Counted from the first letter of the stretch, positions 1 through 10,787 are shown. The stretch: DNA of 64,000 bases from Methanobacterium sp. ERen5 (GCA_024167805.1 CP099988.1:1062001-1126000); one strand, 5' to 3'. The notes: a model not told the origin generated them from the sequence alone. Numbers and translations: made by a program.

Positions 1-409
1 TGTTTTTTACTGGTTTATAAACCATTAAAAGCTCTTTTAAACGTGCAATTAAAGATTTGTATTGATGGTTTCTGACTAAGGTTCCACTTACCATGGCACG
101 ATCAACTATCTCAGGATATTTGCTCATGATCTGGAGAATTATCTGCCCACCCAAACCAATTCCAACCATATTTACCAGTTCATTTGGACAATCTTCAACT
201 AATTCCGCCACCATTCCAGCTGTTCTCTTTATGGTGAAGGGTTTTACACTGGCACTTCTACCATGTTCTGGTAGATCAGGAATTATGCAATGGTAATTTT
301 TGAAATGTTTAATCTGCTGCTCCCACATCCAGCCAGACATTCCTCCAGGATGTAGGAATAGTATGGATTCCTTGTTTTCATTTCCAGTTTCATCAAAAAC
401 TAGTTTCAT
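1..409 (-). CDS. alpha/beta hydrolase fold protein, 3' end outside window
   Basis: The reading frame starts at the ATG complementary to 407-409 and runs off the window edge, giving about 136 residues. The N-terminal part shows the alpha/beta hydrolase order: a beta strand followed by FLHPGGMSGWMW (oxyanion-hole HPGG region), then IIPDLPEHGRS (cap of the GHG-type loop), then the nucleophile elbow. That elbow reads VGIGLGGQI, where the family has G-x-S-x-G, so the catalytic serine position is glycine. Substrate cannot be told. Either this is a non-catalytic or altered member of the fold, or the codon carries a base error. The acid and histidine of the triad lie outside the window. Confidence 0.75.
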   Translation of the reverse strand, partial: MKLVFDETGNENKESILFLHPGGMSGWMWEQQIKHFKNYHCIIPDLPEHGRSASVKPFTIKRTAGMVAELVEDCPNELVNMVGIGLGGQIILQIMSKYPEIVDRAMVSGTLVRNHQYKSLIARLKELLMVYKPVKN

Positions 410-469
410 GATTACTTTTTCCTGTATTGTTTATTTTTAACAGTATTTTATCTGCGAGGATCCATAATT

Positions 470-1087
470 TTATTCTGTTTTAATATGATATTCCATCCCA
501 TAAGTTCCATCTGATTTACTTGACCACCATAAATTCTTTTCGCAACATTTTTTAAATCCTATTCTCTCATAAAGTTTTTTTGCACCTGAATTTTCAAATA
601 TTACATCGAGTAAAACTCTTTTACATTTTTTGTCCAGTGCAAGTTGGAATGATTGTTCAATTATCTTTGAACCAATGCCCTTTCCCCTCATATTTTCAGA
701 TACAACAAGATTTCCTATATAAAAGTCATCTCCTTGGATTGAAGAGGCTGTTATACTATCATATATCGGTTTTATGAAGGTTAATTTAAAGAAATCCATG
801 AAATTCATGGTTGCCTTGAAAATTTTAGCTTCTTGAACAAAACCTATTTCATCCCCTCTAAATGCAACTAATACCCCTTGAATAGTGCCATCCTCATCTT
901 CTGCAATATAAATATGCTCGTGCCCATAGCAGTTTTTTCCTGCTTCTATGAGTTTTTTAAGTTTTGAAACAGCTTGAACAGGATTTTTATCAAGGAAAGT
1001 CCCGAAAAGATTTTGATCAGTCTCATAAATCATTTCTGAAATTTGATTGATGTTATATTTAGTTAGATCTAATTCCTTAAGTTTCAT
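470..1087 (-). CDS. GNAT family N-acetyltransferase
   Basis: A 205-residue protein with the acetyl-CoA binding motif ENMRGKGIGSKIIE at about residues 131-144, followed by the alpha-helix and the typical C-terminal LYERIGF motif near 172-178. These mark a Gcn5-related N-acetyltransferase that would move acetyl from acetyl-CoA to an amine; the acceptor is unknown. The N-terminal hundred residues are less conserved and would form the acceptor side. The gene stands alone, facing away from polB1, with about 120 bases of AT-rich shared upstream region. It could act on a metabolite, an antibiotic-like compound or a protein N-terminus. Confidence 0.85.
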   Translation of the reverse strand: MKLKELDLTKYNINQISEMIYETDQNLFGTFLDKNPVQAVSKLKKLIEAGKNCYGHEHIYIAEDEDGTIQGVLVAFRGDEIGFVQEAKIFKATMNFMDFFKLTFIKPIYDSITASSIQGDDFYIGNLVVSENMRGKGIGSKIIEQSFQLALDKKCKRVLLDVIFENSGAKKLYERIGFKKCCEKNLWWSSKSDGTYGMEYHIKTE

Positions 1088-1208
1088 GGAAATTTTAACT
1101 CCTTTTTTTAACTAAAAATTTCTTTTTAACTCTTTTTTGAGTTATAGTGACCTTAGTTAAACCAAGATTTAACAACTTATATAACATTCACAGCATAAAT
1201 AAAAGTTC

Positions 1209-3005
1209 ATGGAAAGTAGAAAATTCGTGCTTCTGGACATAGATTACATTACAGAAAAGGATAAAGCTGTTATAAGAATGTTTGGAAGACTTGAGGGAGA
1301 TGAAGAAGGTCAATCCATAATTGTCCTTGATAAAAACTTCAAACCCTACATATATGTTCTTCCATTGGATCCTGAACAGTGCCTGGAAGATCTAAACGAA
1401 TTTGACATTGAAATGGTGGAAGAAGCTAAAATCAATTACCTAGGTGAAATTAAAGACTTTTTTAAGGTTACTCTTCATCACCCCCAAGACGTACCTAAAT
1501 TACGGGATAAAATCAGAAATTTAGGTTCTGTCAAGGACATTTTAGAGCATGATATTCCTTTTTACAGGCGTTACTTGATAGACAAGAACATTTTTCCAAT
1601 GGGCCAAGTTTTAGTCAGTGGGCAGTGCGTGGCTGCAGACTCCATCACCTTCAGTTGTGATACAGATGTATGTATTTTTGAGTTGGAAGGAGAACCTAAA
1701 CAAATTGAATCTGGATTTCCAGATCTTAATACCCTAAGTTTTGATATAGAAGTTCGAAATCCCAAAGGAATGCCACAATCAGAAGTGGATCCCATTATCA
1801 TGATGAGTCTTTCCAGTAATCATGGTCTGAAAAAGGTTTTATCAACCAAAAGTTCGGATCTGGAATATGTTGAAACACTCCAAACAGAGGCCCATATGAT
1901 TCAAAGATTCTTCGAAATAGTGAGATCCGAAAATCCTGATATCCTCTTGGGTTACAATTCTGATAATTTTGATATGCCCTATATAAGGGACAGAGCAGCA
2001 AAATTGAATGTGAAACCAAACCTCGGAGTTGATGGTTCGGGTATTAAATTTATGAGGAGAGGTTATGCAAATTCCGCACTGGTCAAGGGAAGGATTCATG
2101 TTGATCTTTACCTATTAATGCGCCGATATTTACAGTTGGATAGGTACACCCTTGAACGTGTTTATAAAGAGCTCTTCGACGAAACTAAAGAAGATGTGCC
2201 TGGCGATGAAATTTACCAGTACTGGGATGAAGGTGGGGAAAAATTAAATAAACTCTTCGAATACTCCCTAGACGATGCAGTTGCAGTGACCAAGATAGCT
2301 GAAAAAATGTTGCCCCTTAGTATGGAACTCACACGAATAGTTGGTCAACCATTTTTTGACATTGCAAGGATGGCCACAGGACAAATGGTTGAATGGTACC
2401 TAATTCGTAAAGCCCATGAAATTGGAGATATGGTGCCCAACAAACCTTCTTCTTCACAGTATTCAGAAAGGCGAGGTAAAAAGGCAGCAGGAGGATATGT
2501 GAAAGATCCTGTTAAGGGATTGCATGAAAACATAGTATCATTCGATTTCAGGAGTCTTTACCCGAGTATTATTATTTCTAAAAATGTTTCTCCAGACACA
2601 CTGGTGTTGGAGTGTGATGATGAAGACTGTTACACTGCCCCTGAAGTTGGCCATAAATTTTTAAAAACGCCCGTAGGATTTGTTCCATCCATAATAGGTA
2701 ATATTCTGAAGGAAAGGGTTAGGCTGAAAACAGCCATGAAAATGGCGGAAAATCCTCGGGAAAAGCAAGTGTTTGATGTTCAGCAGCAAGCCCTAAAAAG
2801 ACTTGCAAATTCTATGTACGGAGTTTATGGTTACTCAAGATTCAGATGGTACCGAATCGAATGTGCTGAAGCTGTGACAGCATGGGGAAGAGATTTTATT
2901 AAAAAAACCATGGAAAAAGCGGAAAATTTTGGTTTTAAAGCAATATATGCAGATACTGATGGTTTTTATGCCACATTTGTAGATCAAGAAACTGAATCTG
3001 AATAG
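1209..3005 (+). CDS. polB1: DNA polymerase B, large fragment of a split polymerase
   Basis: A 598-residue B-family DNA polymerase fragment. The 3'-5' exonuclease motifs are present: LSFDIEV near residue 177, [13 protein letters not shown] near 250 and YSLDDAVAV near 352. The polymerase motifs follow: [11 protein letters not shown] (motif A, near 445), [16 protein letters not shown] (motif B, near 530) and [11 protein letters not shown] (motif C, near 580). The protein ends only about ten residues after motif C, so the thumb domain is missing. Methanobacteriales are known to encode PolB as two proteins, PolB1 and the small PolB2, and this gene ends where PolB1 should. No PolB2 is in the window, and downstream frames do not continue the polymerase, so the end looks natural. 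Confidence 0.95.
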   Translation: MESRKFVLLDIDYITEKDKAVIRMFGRLEGDEEGQSIIVLDKNFKPYIYVLPLDPEQCLEDLNEFDIEMVEEAKINYLGEIKDFFKVTLHHPQDVPKLRDKIRNLGSVKDILEHDIPFYRRYLIDKNIFPMGQVLVSGQCVAADSITFSCDTDVCIFELEGEPKQIESGFPDLNTLSFDIEVRNPKGMPQSEVDPIIMMSLSSNHGLKKVLSTKSSDLEYVETLQTEAHMIQRFFEIVRSENPDILLGYNSDNFDMPYIRDRAAKLNVKPNLGVDGSGIKFMRRGYANSALVKGRIHVDLYLLMRRYLQLDRYTLERVYKELFDETKEDVPGDEIYQYWDEGGEKLNKLFEYSLDDAVAVTKIAEKMLPLSMELTRIVGQPFFDIARMATGQMVEWYLIRKAHEIGDMVPNKPSSSQYSERRGKKAAGGYVKDPVKGLHENIVSFDFRSLYPSIIISKNVSPDTLVLECDDEDCYTAPEVGHKFLKTPVGFVPSIIGNILKERVRLKTAMKMAENPREKQVFDVQQQALKRLANSMYGVYGYSRFRWYRIECAEAVTAWGRDFIKKTMEKAENFGFKAIYADTDGFYATFVDQETESE

Positions 3006-3051
3006 ACAAGGCATTTATTTTCCAAATTTACAGAGTTAAACAAGTTAAATC

Positions 3052-3498
3052 ATGATTACCTACAATGAAACTGATGAAAAGGATCTTGAACTCCTTTCAG
3101 ACATGTGGAAAAAATTAATTCACCACTTGCAATCACAATCCAAATATTTTCCAATGGATTATCAACGTCTAACCTTTGAAAAAAGAAGAGAACAGTTTGA
3201 AAATATTGCTGAATCTGGAAAATTGAGATTGGACATTGTAAAAGATGGTGAGAACTATTTAGCATACAGTGTTAGCTCAATAATCAGTGAAAAAGGTTCT
3301 GTTGAATCCTTGTATGTGGATAAACGCTGCAGAAAGGAAGGTATTGGCAATAAACTCATGGAACGTGCTTTAAATTGGATGGAAATCAATGGAGTTTCAG
3401 ATTTGGAGATCCTTGTCAGTTATGGTAACGAAAATGCCCTGAAATTCTATGAAAAATATGAATTCTATCCCAAACACTTGATTCTCAAGAAAAAATAA
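3052..3498 (+). CDS. GNAT family N-acetyltransferase
   Basis: A 148-residue single-domain acetyltransferase. The acetyl-CoA loop appears as DKRCRKEGIGNKLMERAL at about residues 90-107, preceded by the beta strand VESLYVD and followed by FYEKYEFYPKHLILKKK, the usual GNAT C-terminus. It begins 46 bases after polB1 on the same strand and may be read from the polB1 transcript. The acceptor substrate cannot be inferred. Confidence 0.88.
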   Translation: MITYNETDEKDLELLSDMWKKLIHHLQSQSKYFPMDYQRLTFEKRREQFENIAESGKLRLDIVKDGENYLAYSVSSIISEKGSVESLYVDKRCRKEGIGNKLMERALNWMEINGVSDLEILVSYGNENALKFYEKYEFYPKHLILKKK

Positions 3499-3641
3499 AT
3501 ATTATAAAGAGGCATATGGAAACGTATGGGTAAAAAAAGATTTTAATCCATTATATCTTTTATCAGTACCCTATAAACGTATATATGTAATTTAATAAAA
3601 TTATACAGAAGTTCAATAGAATAAAATTTAAAAAAATTCCT

Positions 3642-4268
3642 CTATGCTTCTTTAAGGGATTCCATTAGGGCATAGAAATACTTTGAGTCATTAGTTTTAT
3701 ATAATTGATACCAAGCTTCCAGTGTTTCATCTTTCATTACATTAATTCTTTTTAGTACTTCATATGAAAATTCTAAGGGAGTAATACCGCTAGCTGTGAT
3801 TAAATTGCCATCTCTAACTGCTGGTTGATTTAAATAAAAATTCTCTCCAGCGTATTCAGGACAAAACATTTTTAAAACTTCCATGGCATTACTGGTATGA
3901 TTTCTATCGTTTAATATTCCTCTATTCGCAAGAGCAAACGTGGCCCCACAGATTGCTGCAATAATTACTTTTTTATCGATAATGTCCAAAACAATATCGA
4001 TTATTTTGCTATTTTCCTCTTCCATCCATGTATCTGCTCCAGGCAAAATTAATAAATCATCTTCCTTAAACTTGATATTATCAATACTCTCATCTGGAAC
4101 AATTGTAATACCTCCCATTGTTTTTATAGGCTCAGTTGTATTTCCAATTGTTATAATCTCAACTGAAGGTTTTGTTTTATCTAAATATCTGCCACTATTT
4201 AGTTCAGCAGTTAAATAACCGATTTCCCAATCCGCTAAAGTGTTTAATACGTATATATATACTTTCAT
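3642..4268 (-). CDS. DJ-1/PfpI family protein
   Basis: A 208-residue protein of the DJ-1/PfpI (class I glutamine amidotransferase-like) superfamily. The key features are ILPGADTW at about residues 74-81, which holds the strand before the active site, and the nucleophile elbow AAICGATFALA with cysteine 107. Members act as glyoxalases, chaperones, peptidases or amidotransferase-like enzymes; the subgroup closest in layout is the YdeA-like group, whose activity is not settled. It is monocistronic, with an AT-rich upstream region. Confidence 0.85.
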   Translation of the reverse strand: MKVYIYVLNTLADWEIGYLTAELNSGRYLDKTKPSVEIITIGNTTEPIKTMGGITIVPDESIDNIKFKEDDLLILPGADTWMEEENSKIIDIVLDIIDKKVIIAAICGATFALANRGILNDRNHTSNAMEVLKMFCPEYAGENFYLNQPAVRDGNLITASGITPLEFSYEVLKRINVMKDETLEAWYQLYKTNDSKYFYALMESLKEA

Positions 4269-4483
4269 AGTATTTCCTTTAACAATTAATAGTTATAATT
4301 ATATATATTTTTTATAATAACTTTCAAAAAAATCAAATCATAAAAAAAAATTTAAACACACTTAGTAATACCCATTGAGTCCGAAAATAATTAATAATGT
4401 CATAGAAAACATTGAAGTACAACAGTTAAGTACTACAAATTTTCGGTTATTTATGGTAAAATAAGGAATAGGGGGTGTAAATT

Positions 4484-5179
4484 CTGTTTGATGAATGGTT
4501 AGATGAATTTTCAAGAAATTTAGGAGCAGATTACTATGGAGTTGCAGATATCACCGTTGCAGGAGATTTCATATTCCAACAGGGCAAAATAAATATTGAG
4601 CAATACCCTCGAGCAATATCAATAGGCATACTCATTTTAGATACCATTGTAGATGATCTTCCAAGGAGATCTGAGCAGTCAGTTGCTGTCAACTACCACC
4701 ATACCTACAACGTTGTAAATCTTCAACTTGATTTAATTGCTTCTAGACTGGCTAGATCAATTCAAAAACAGGGATACATGGCTTTACCAGTACCTGCTTC
4801 TGAAAGGTTTGATGATGAAAGAATTTGTGCTGTCTTTTCTCATAAACTAACGGCCAATTTAGCGGGTTTAGGTTGGATAGGAAAAAGTTGCCTTTTAATA
4901 ACACCTGAAAACGGACCCCGAGTGAGATGGACTACTATTCTCACCAATGCCCCTCTAACTCCCACTGGTAAGCCCATGAAAAATCTGTGCGGAGATTGCA
5001 GAAAATGTGTAGATATCTGTCCAGTTAAAGCATTTACAGGATCGAATTTTAGTGAGGACGAAGATCGTGATGTAAGGTACGATGCAAGGAAATGTGAATT
5101 GTACTTGGAAAATCTCGAAAAACAAGGAAAACTACCAGTGTGTGGCCTGTGCATCTATAATTGTCCATTTGGAAAATGA
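4484..5179 (+). CDS. QueG-like 4Fe-4S double-cluster protein, CTG start proposed
   Basis: The frame carries about 231 residues. The C-terminal third holds two cysteine clusters, [12 protein letters not shown] and CGLCIYNCP, which mark a double [4Fe-4S] binding module like that of epoxyqueuosine reductase QueG. The middle contains [20 protein letters not shown], the conserved GWIGKS segment of this group. The HEAT-repeat tail of bacterial QueG is absent. The frame is open back to a TAA at 4478-4480 but has no ATG, GTG or TTG before 4778. A GGGGGTG ribosome-site-like sequence at 4471-4477 lies six bases before CTG 4484, so CTG initiation is proposed. Starting at 4778 would remove half of the conserved domain. 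Confidence 0.75.
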   Translation: MFDEWLDEFSRNLGADYYGVADITVAGDFIFQQGKINIEQYPRAISIGILILDTIVDDLPRRSEQSVAVNYHHTYNVVNLQLDLIASRLARSIQKQGYMALPVPASERFDDERICAVFSHKLTANLAGLGWIGKSCLLITPENGPRVRWTTILTNAPLTPTGKPMKNLCGDCRKCVDICPVKAFTGSNFSEDEDRDVRYDARKCELYLENLEKQGKLPVCGLCIYNCPFGK

Positions 5180-5334
5180 TCAACTAATTATCCACGAAAA
5201 TATCGATGGTTGATAGAACACCAAAATAACCCATAATCGCTTATGTCATGAATGGATACCTTTTTTTAAATCAAAATTTTTAAATGATTACCAAGAAATA
5301 ATTTAAAAAAAACTATTGATAGTTGGTGAATTGG

Positions 5335-7639
5335 TTGGAACAAGCCAGAATATTGGTACAGGGAATAGTACAGGGTGTTGGATTTAGACCCACAGTTTAC
5401 AGATTAGCCAAAAAAATAAATTTAAATGGCTACGTAAGGAACTTAGGAAATATCGTTGAAATAATTTTGGAAGGAAGAAAAAACGATATAAATCGATTCA
5501 TAGTAGATTTAAAAAAAATAAACCCCCAATTTCTGAAATAAATTCTTTAAAAGTAGAATGGTTAAGTGGTGATTTGACAGCATACAATGATTTCAAGATA
5601 ATCTCAAGCTCAAATAACTTTTCTGGAGCATCAGTCATTCCCCCTGACGTTGCAACATGTTCTAACTGTTTGGAAGAAATAGCTGATCCTAATAACAGGA
5701 GATATAAATATCCATTTACAGCATGCACAGATTGTGGACCTCGTTTCACAGTCATTAACTCAATTCCATATGACAGGGAACGTACATCCATGGAAGATTT
5801 TCCTTTGTGCAGTGAATGCGAAGTTGAATATGAAGATCCTGAGGATAGACGATACCATGCAGAAGCGAGTTGCTGCGAAGTTTGCGGACCCGACGTATTT
5901 CTGTACAAGGATGGGATGTTAAAAATTGAAAATCCCATTAAAAGGGCTGCAGAACTTATTGATGAAGGAAAAATTCTGGCAATCAAAGGTATTGGTGGAA
6001 CTCATTTAGTTGTGAAAACCACTGAAAATGGTCCTGTTGATAGTTTGAGGCAAAAATTGAGAAGATTCAACCAACCATTTGCAATCATGTCTCCAAATAT
6101 TGAAACTGTTAAAGGATTTGCTGAAGTTTCTGATGTGGAATCCGATACTATACAGTCCAGGAGAAGACCAATAGTAGTGTTGAACAAAAATTCAGACTAC
6201 TCACTGGCCCCATCAGTTTCACCATACCTACATAATCTAGGTGTCATGCTTCCATACTCCGGTCTTCATCATCTACTTTTCAGCTACAGCACAGAACCTG
6301 CTTACATCATGACATCAGCCAATATGCCAGGTGAGCCTATGCTCATCAACAACGAAGAAATAATATCCAAACTGGATGGAATAGCTGATTATTTCCTATT
6401 GCACAATCGAAGAATTATTAACCGGTGCGATGATTCTGTGGTAAGGTTTAGAGATGGAGAACTTGCATTTATCAGGCGTTCAAGAGGTTATGTACCAGAA
6501 CCCTATGACTTTTCAGGGATAAACCAGAAACTTAAGGTTCTTGCTCTGGGTCCTGAAATAGATGTGACTTTCTCTATATTAAAAAAGGAAAATGTTACGT
6601 ATCCCAGCATATAGGAGATACAACCAAGTACGACACGTTCCAGTACCTTCAAAATGCTGTGGATCATATGATGGATATCACCAAGACCGATGACTTTGAT
6701 GTGATTGCCTGCGATCTACATCCAATGTTTTTCACAACCAAACTCGCAGAAGAAATGGGAGACAAGTTTGATGCAGAGATATTAAGAGTACAACATCACC
6801 ATGCACATGCAGCAGCCCTGTGTGTTGATAATCAGGTTGATGAAGTCATATGCATAGCTGCAGATGGTGTTGGATACGGTGAGGATGGGACAGCATGGGG
6901 TGGAGAAATCCTTCATATTCAAGGAGCAAATTACAAACGTGTTGCAAGCTTAATACCACAAAAATTGGTGGGTGGTGATTTAACTACAAAGTACCCTTCT
7001 AGAATGGTTATGTCAATGTTATACGACTCTATGGATGTCGATGAATTGTCAGAACTCATGAAAACCAGTTACATCCAACAGTTCAAACATGGAGAAAGGG
7101 AAGTTGACTTGGTGATTAAACAGCTTAAATCCGGGTTTAATACTAATATTACCACCAGTACAGGAAGGGTTCTCGATGCAATTTCAGCAAGTCTTGGAAT
7201 TTGCGGTAAAAGGACATATGAAGGTGAACCCGCAATGAAACTGGAATCAGCAGCCTATTACAGCAAAGGTGTTGTGGATATTCCATACGAAATAGAAAAA
7301 GATGTTTCAAACAACATGGACTATTTGAACACGTCAAAAATCCTTTTAAAATGTATTGAACTCAAACATAATGGAGAAAACGTTAACAATATAGCATTTG
7401 GAGCCCAAAAAGCAGTTGCTCTTGGTTTAGCAGAACTCGCAATAAATGCCGCTAAAAAAACTGGTGTTGACACCATCGGTGCTACTGGAGGTGTCTTTTA
7501 CAACGAAGCCATATCTGTAAGTGTGCGGGATAAAGTTAAATCAGAAGGGTACAAATTTATTCAACATAAAAATACTTGCGCAGGAGATGGTTCTGTATCT
7601 ATGGGACAAACAGCAGTTGCATCATGGAAGATGGAATGA
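5335..7639 (+). CDS. hypF: carbamoyltransferase HypF, interrupted by two frame changes
   Basis: HypF makes the thiocarboxamide precursor of the cyanide ligands of [NiFe] hydrogenases. All domains are in order: an acylphosphatase domain ([18 protein letters not shown]), two four-cysteine zinc motifs (CSNCLEE...CTDCGPR and [10 protein letters not shown]...CCEVCGP), a YrdC-like domain, and the Kae1-like domain with QHHHAHAAA and [16 protein letters not shown]. The reading frame shifts by -1 at the A8 run 5511-5518 and again at the A6 run 6581-6586; joining the three parts gives a full-length HypF. The start TTG 5335 follows GGTGA by five bases; TTG 5323 and GTG 5326 are alternatives. Its client in this window is the frhADGB hydrogenase. 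Confidence 0.9.
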
Positions 7640-7717
7640 AATAAAAACAGCTAACAATTTTTTTTATAAATTATCCAATTGCCTTGACAATTTTATTTTA
7701 TTTTGATAAACTATTCT

Positions 7718-8182
7718 TTATTGATCCTTGGATTCCTGAGACTGTGTTTTCTTATGAATTCGAACTTCAGCTAAAAGTTGCTCTGCGTACTTTTTTCCAT
7801 CGTCATATCTTTGTATGAGATTCTCAAGTTCTTTCACAACCTCAGTTTCACCCATACGAATCTTTCCTGCAATTGTATGTAAATCTGAGAATTCTTGACC
7901 CACAACATTCATTTTAATTGCGCCGGGTCCAATAAAAATCTGAATCTGTATGTCTTGTGATATGTCGTAGTACTTTCTTGGTCTTCCTCTCTCAATCTTT
8001 TGGAAAGATGAACTTAAAAGTCCTAATTCCTCCATTGCCCTGAGGTGTTCTATTATGGCCTTCTGTCCCACATCAAGTTCTTTAGAGATTTCGCTCACAA
8101 ATCTAGGTTCATCTGTGAGTAAATTAATGATATCTCTACGAGTTTTACAACCCATTACATCTAATATAGCTTCTAGCTCCAT
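7718..8182 (-). CDS. ArsR-like winged-helix regulator, probable heat-shock regulator
   Basis: A 154-residue protein. Residues 1-80 form an ArsR-type winged helix: TRRDIINLL, then the recognition region [26 protein letters not shown], then a basic wing [12 protein letters not shown]. The C-terminal half is predicted helical and may dimerise. It is divergent from grpE-dnaK-dnaJ, and the region between them holds nested inverted repeats over the grpE TATA box. Archaeal heat-shock repressors such as Phr and HSR1 are ArsR-like winged-helix proteins, so control of this chaperone operon and of itself is a reasonable inference but is not shown. Confidence 0.75.
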   Translation of the reverse strand: MELEAILDVMGCKTRRDIINLLTDEPRFVSEISKELDVGQKAIIEHLRAMEELGLLSSSFQKIERGRPRKYYDISQDIQIQIFIGPGAIKMNVVGQEFSDLHTIAGKIRMGETEVVKELENLIQRYDDGKKYAEQLLAEVRIHKKTQSQESKDQ

Positions 8183-8249
8183 GATTTACCACTTACTGGT
8201 TTAATTGTTATTATATTATAAATTTGTACTTTACTTTAGTAGTTGTGCG

Positions 8250-8291
8250 AAAGGTTTATATAACCTTTTGTAACTATAATAGTTAAAGGTT
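8250..8291 (+). promoter_or_regulatory. grpE promoter with nested inverted repeats
   Basis: AAAGGTT (8250-8256) and AACCTTT (8262-8268) flank the TATA-like centre tatat. Immediately after lies the perfect palindrome AACTATAATAGTT (8272-8284), followed by another AAAGGTT (8285-8291), which pairs with the AACCTTT at 8262-8268. The TATA box lies about 65 bases before the grpE start. The symmetry fits binding of a dimeric winged-helix protein over or next to the TATA box, probably the divergent regulator. Confidence 0.6.
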
Positions 8292-8325
8292 ACTATTCTT
8301 TTTATACCATACAAAAGGTGAATGA

Positions 8326-8862
8326 ATGAATGATAAACAAGAATTAGAGAAGTTGAAAAAGGATCTGGACAGTCTTAAAACTGAAATTAAAGAGAAAAAT
8401 GAGATAATTCAGAAAAAAGACCAAGAAATCCAGGACTTGGGTGATAAGGCAGAAGAATATCATTCCCAATTACTGAGACTTCATGCAGACTTTGAAAATT
8501 ATAAAAAACGATCCGAGAAGGATCTTAAAGAATTTATTAAGTACGCCAACGAAGAACTGATAATTAAAATTATTGATGTCTACGAAGACCTTGAAAGAGC
8601 TTTGAAAGCAGAGAATTCCCAGGACATCAAAGAAGGCGTGATAATGATTCATAAAAAACTCAAAGACACACTAAAAAATGAAGGTCTCTGTGAAATTGAA
8701 ACTTCTGGAGAACCATTTGACCCTTACAAACATGAAGCACTCATGGTTGAAGACAATGAAGATTATGAAGATGGAACAATTATTGAAGAATTAGCAAAGG
8801 GATACAGCCTTGATTCAAAGGTAATTAAGTATTCAAAAGTTAAAGTATGTAAAAAGAAGTAA
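8326..8862 (+). CDS. grpE: nucleotide exchange factor GrpE
   Basis: A 178-residue GrpE. Residues 1-55 are a long charged coiled coil (the dimer stalk), followed by [18 protein letters not shown], the GrpE family signature, and the C-terminal beta domain with [16 protein letters not shown] and [17 protein letters not shown]. It releases ADP from DnaK. The start has AAGGTG five bases upstream. It is first in grpE-dnaK-dnaJ; among archaea this bacterial-type system is found only in some lineages and is thought to have been acquired from bacteria. Confidence 0.97.
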   Translation: MNDKQELEKLKKDLDSLKTEIKEKNEIIQKKDQEIQDLGDKAEEYHSQLLRLHADFENYKKRSEKDLKEFIKYANEELIIKIIDVYEDLERALKAENSQDIKEGVIMIHKKLKDTLKNEGLCEIETSGEPFDPYKHEALMVEDNEDYEDGTIIEELAKGYSLDSKVIKYSKVKVCKKK

Positions 8863-8918
8863 CCTTTAAGATTAAATTTAAAAAATTAACAAATATTGTA
8901 GTTTAAGAGGTGAATATT

Positions 8919-10787
8919 ATGGCAAAGAAAGAAAAAATTATAGGCATAGACCTTGGTACAAGTAACTCTGCTGCAGCTGCTTTGATTGGTGGGAAACCAA
9001 CCATAATACCTAGTGCAGAAGGTGCAACCCAGTATGGTAAAGCATTTCCAAGTTATGTTGCATTTACCAAGGATGGACAGCGTTTAGTAGGAGAACCTGC
9101 AAGAAGACAAGCAGTAACAAACCCTGAACATACCATTAGTGCCATAAAAAGAAGTATGGGTACAGATTATACAGTTAAAGTATTGGATAAGGAATACACA
9201 CCACAAGAGATATCTGCATTCATTTTACAAAAAATTAAAAAAGATGCAGAAGCGTTCCTAGGAGAACCTGTTAACAAAGCAGTTATAACCGTACCTGCTT
9301 ACTTTAACGATAACCAGAGAACAGCTACCAAAGACGCTGGAACAATAGCCGGGCTTGAAGTAGTTAGGTTGGTAAACGAACCTACAGCTGCAAGTTTAGC
9401 GTACGGAATTGATAAGGCAGAAGATGATGAACTTGAAATTTTAGTGTTCGATTTCGGTGGAGGTACACTGGACGTTACAATCATGGACTTCGGTGGAGGA
9501 GTATTTGAAGTCAGATCAACCAGCGGAGACACAAGTCTCGGTGGAACAGATATGGACAACGCCATCATGAACCATCTCGCTGCAGAATTTAAAAGAGATA
9601 CGGGCATAGACCTCATGACAGATGATCAGGCAGTTCAGAGATTGAGAGAAGCAGCTGAAAAGGCTAAAATAGAATTATCAACAACCTTAACCAGTGACAT
9701 AAACCTTCCTTTCATAACAGCAACAGCAGAAGGACCTAAACACCTGACATCATCACTCACAAGGGCAAAACTCGAAGAACTCGTGGACCCTATCATCAAA
9801 AAATGTTCAGGTCCATTGGAACAGGCCATCAAAGACGCTAAAATGAGTAACTCTGACATAGACAAAATCATACTCGTGGGCGGACCAACAAGAATGCCTG
9901 TTGTCCAAAAATTTGTGGAAAAATTCATTGGAAAAACAGTTGAAACAGGAATTGACCCAATGGAATGTGTTGCCATGGGTGCAGCAATTCAGGGAGGTGT
10001 AATGGCTGGAGAGATCAAAGACCTTGTTCTATTGGATGTCACACCATTATCTCTAGGAATTGAAACCCTTGGAGGTGTTTTCACCCAGCTTATCGAAAGA
10101 AACACAACCATTCCTACTAACAAGAGCCAAATATTCACTACAGCAGCAGACAGCCAACCATCAGTAGATATTCATGTACTTCAAGGTGAAAGGCCTATGG
10201 CTGCAGACAACACAACCCTGGGAAGATTCCAGTTAGTTGGTATTCCACCAGCCCCAAGAGGAATTCCTCAAATCGAAGTATCATTCGATATCGATGCAAA
10301 CGGATTGATAAGTGTTTCTGCAAAGGACATGGGAACAGGTAAAGAACAGAGAATAACCATCACGGCATCCAGCAAACTTTCCAAGGAAGAAATCGATAAA
10401 AAAGTCAAAGAAGCTGAAGCTCATGCTGAAGAAGACAAAAAACGCCAATCAGAAATTGAAATCAAAAATAACGCAGATTCAATGATTTACACTTCTGAAA
10501 AAACTTTGGAAGAACTTGGAGACAAAGTAGATGCAGAGAAAAAATCTCAGATCGAAAACTTGGTAAAAGAACTTAGGGAAGTAGGTGCAACTGATGACTT
10601 CGATGCAATCAAGGCAAAAACCGATGAACTCACCAAGGTAGTTCAGGAAGTTGGAGCAGCAATATATCAGGAAGCTCAACAAGCTCAAGCCCAGCAGGAA
10701 GCTGAAGCAGGCGCTGGTGCAGAAGAAACCAAAGAAGACAAATCTGGTGATGAAACTATTGATGCAGACTATGAAGTGAAGAAATAG
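8919..10787 (+). CDS. dnaK: molecular chaperone DnaK (Hsp70)
   Basis: A 622-residue Hsp70. The ATPase domain shows [12 protein letters not shown] at the N-terminus, [19 protein letters not shown] near 190 and [13 protein letters not shown] near 330. The substrate-binding domain begins with [16 protein letters not shown] near 370, followed by the helical lid and a glutamine/alanine-rich acidic tail ending [11 protein letters not shown] 8919 was chosen over GTG 8910 because GAGGTG lies seven bases before it and the protein then begins [13 protein letters not shown]. It lies 56 bases after grpE and about 210 bases before dnaJ. Confidence 0.98.
   Translation: MAKKEKIIGIDLGTSNSAAAALIGGKPTIIPSAEGATQYGKAFPSYVAFTKDGQRLVGEPARRQAVTNPEHTISAIKRSMGTDYTVKVLDKEYTPQEISAFILQKIKKDAEAFLGEPVNKAVITVPAYFNDNQRTATKDAGTIAGLEVVRLVNEPTAASLAYGIDKAEDDELEILVFDFGGGTLDVTIMDFGGGVFEVRSTSGDTSLGGTDMDNAIMNHLAAEFKRDTGIDLMTDDQAVQRLREAAEKAKIELSTTLTSDINLPFITATAEGPKHLTSSLTRAKLEELVDPIIKKCSGPLEQAIKDAKMSNSDIDKIILVGGPTRMPVVQKFVEKFIGKTVETGIDPMECVAMGAAIQGGVMAGEIKDLVLLDVTPLSLGIETLGGVFTQLIERNTTIPTNKSQIFTTAADSQPSVDIHVLQGERPMAADNTTLGRFQLVGIPPAPRGIPQIEVSFDIDANGLISVSAKDMGTGKEQRITITASSKLSKEEIDKKVKEAEAHAEEDKKRQSEIEIKNNADSMIYTSEKTLEELGDKVDAEKKSQIENLVKELREVGATDDFDAIKAKTDELTKVVQEVGAAIYQEAQQAQAQQEAEAGAGAEETKEDKSGDETIDADYEVKK

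Noticed and set aside
4840..5154. Open frame on the minus strand opposite the QueG-like gene
   Set aside because: It mirrors a gene with strong conserved cysteine motifs and lacks a ribosome site; a shadow frame.
5498..5986. Minus-strand frame across the first hypF junction
   Set aside because: It overlaps the zinc-finger part of HypF, which is unmistakable; the opposite frame has no domain.
7521..7706. 61-residue frame at the end of hypF
   Set aside because: Overlaps the conserved C-terminus of HypF in another frame and has no homology-like features.
9299..9976. Two long minus-strand frames inside dnaK
   Set aside because: Serine/proline-rich composition typical of antisense shadows of a highly conserved gene.
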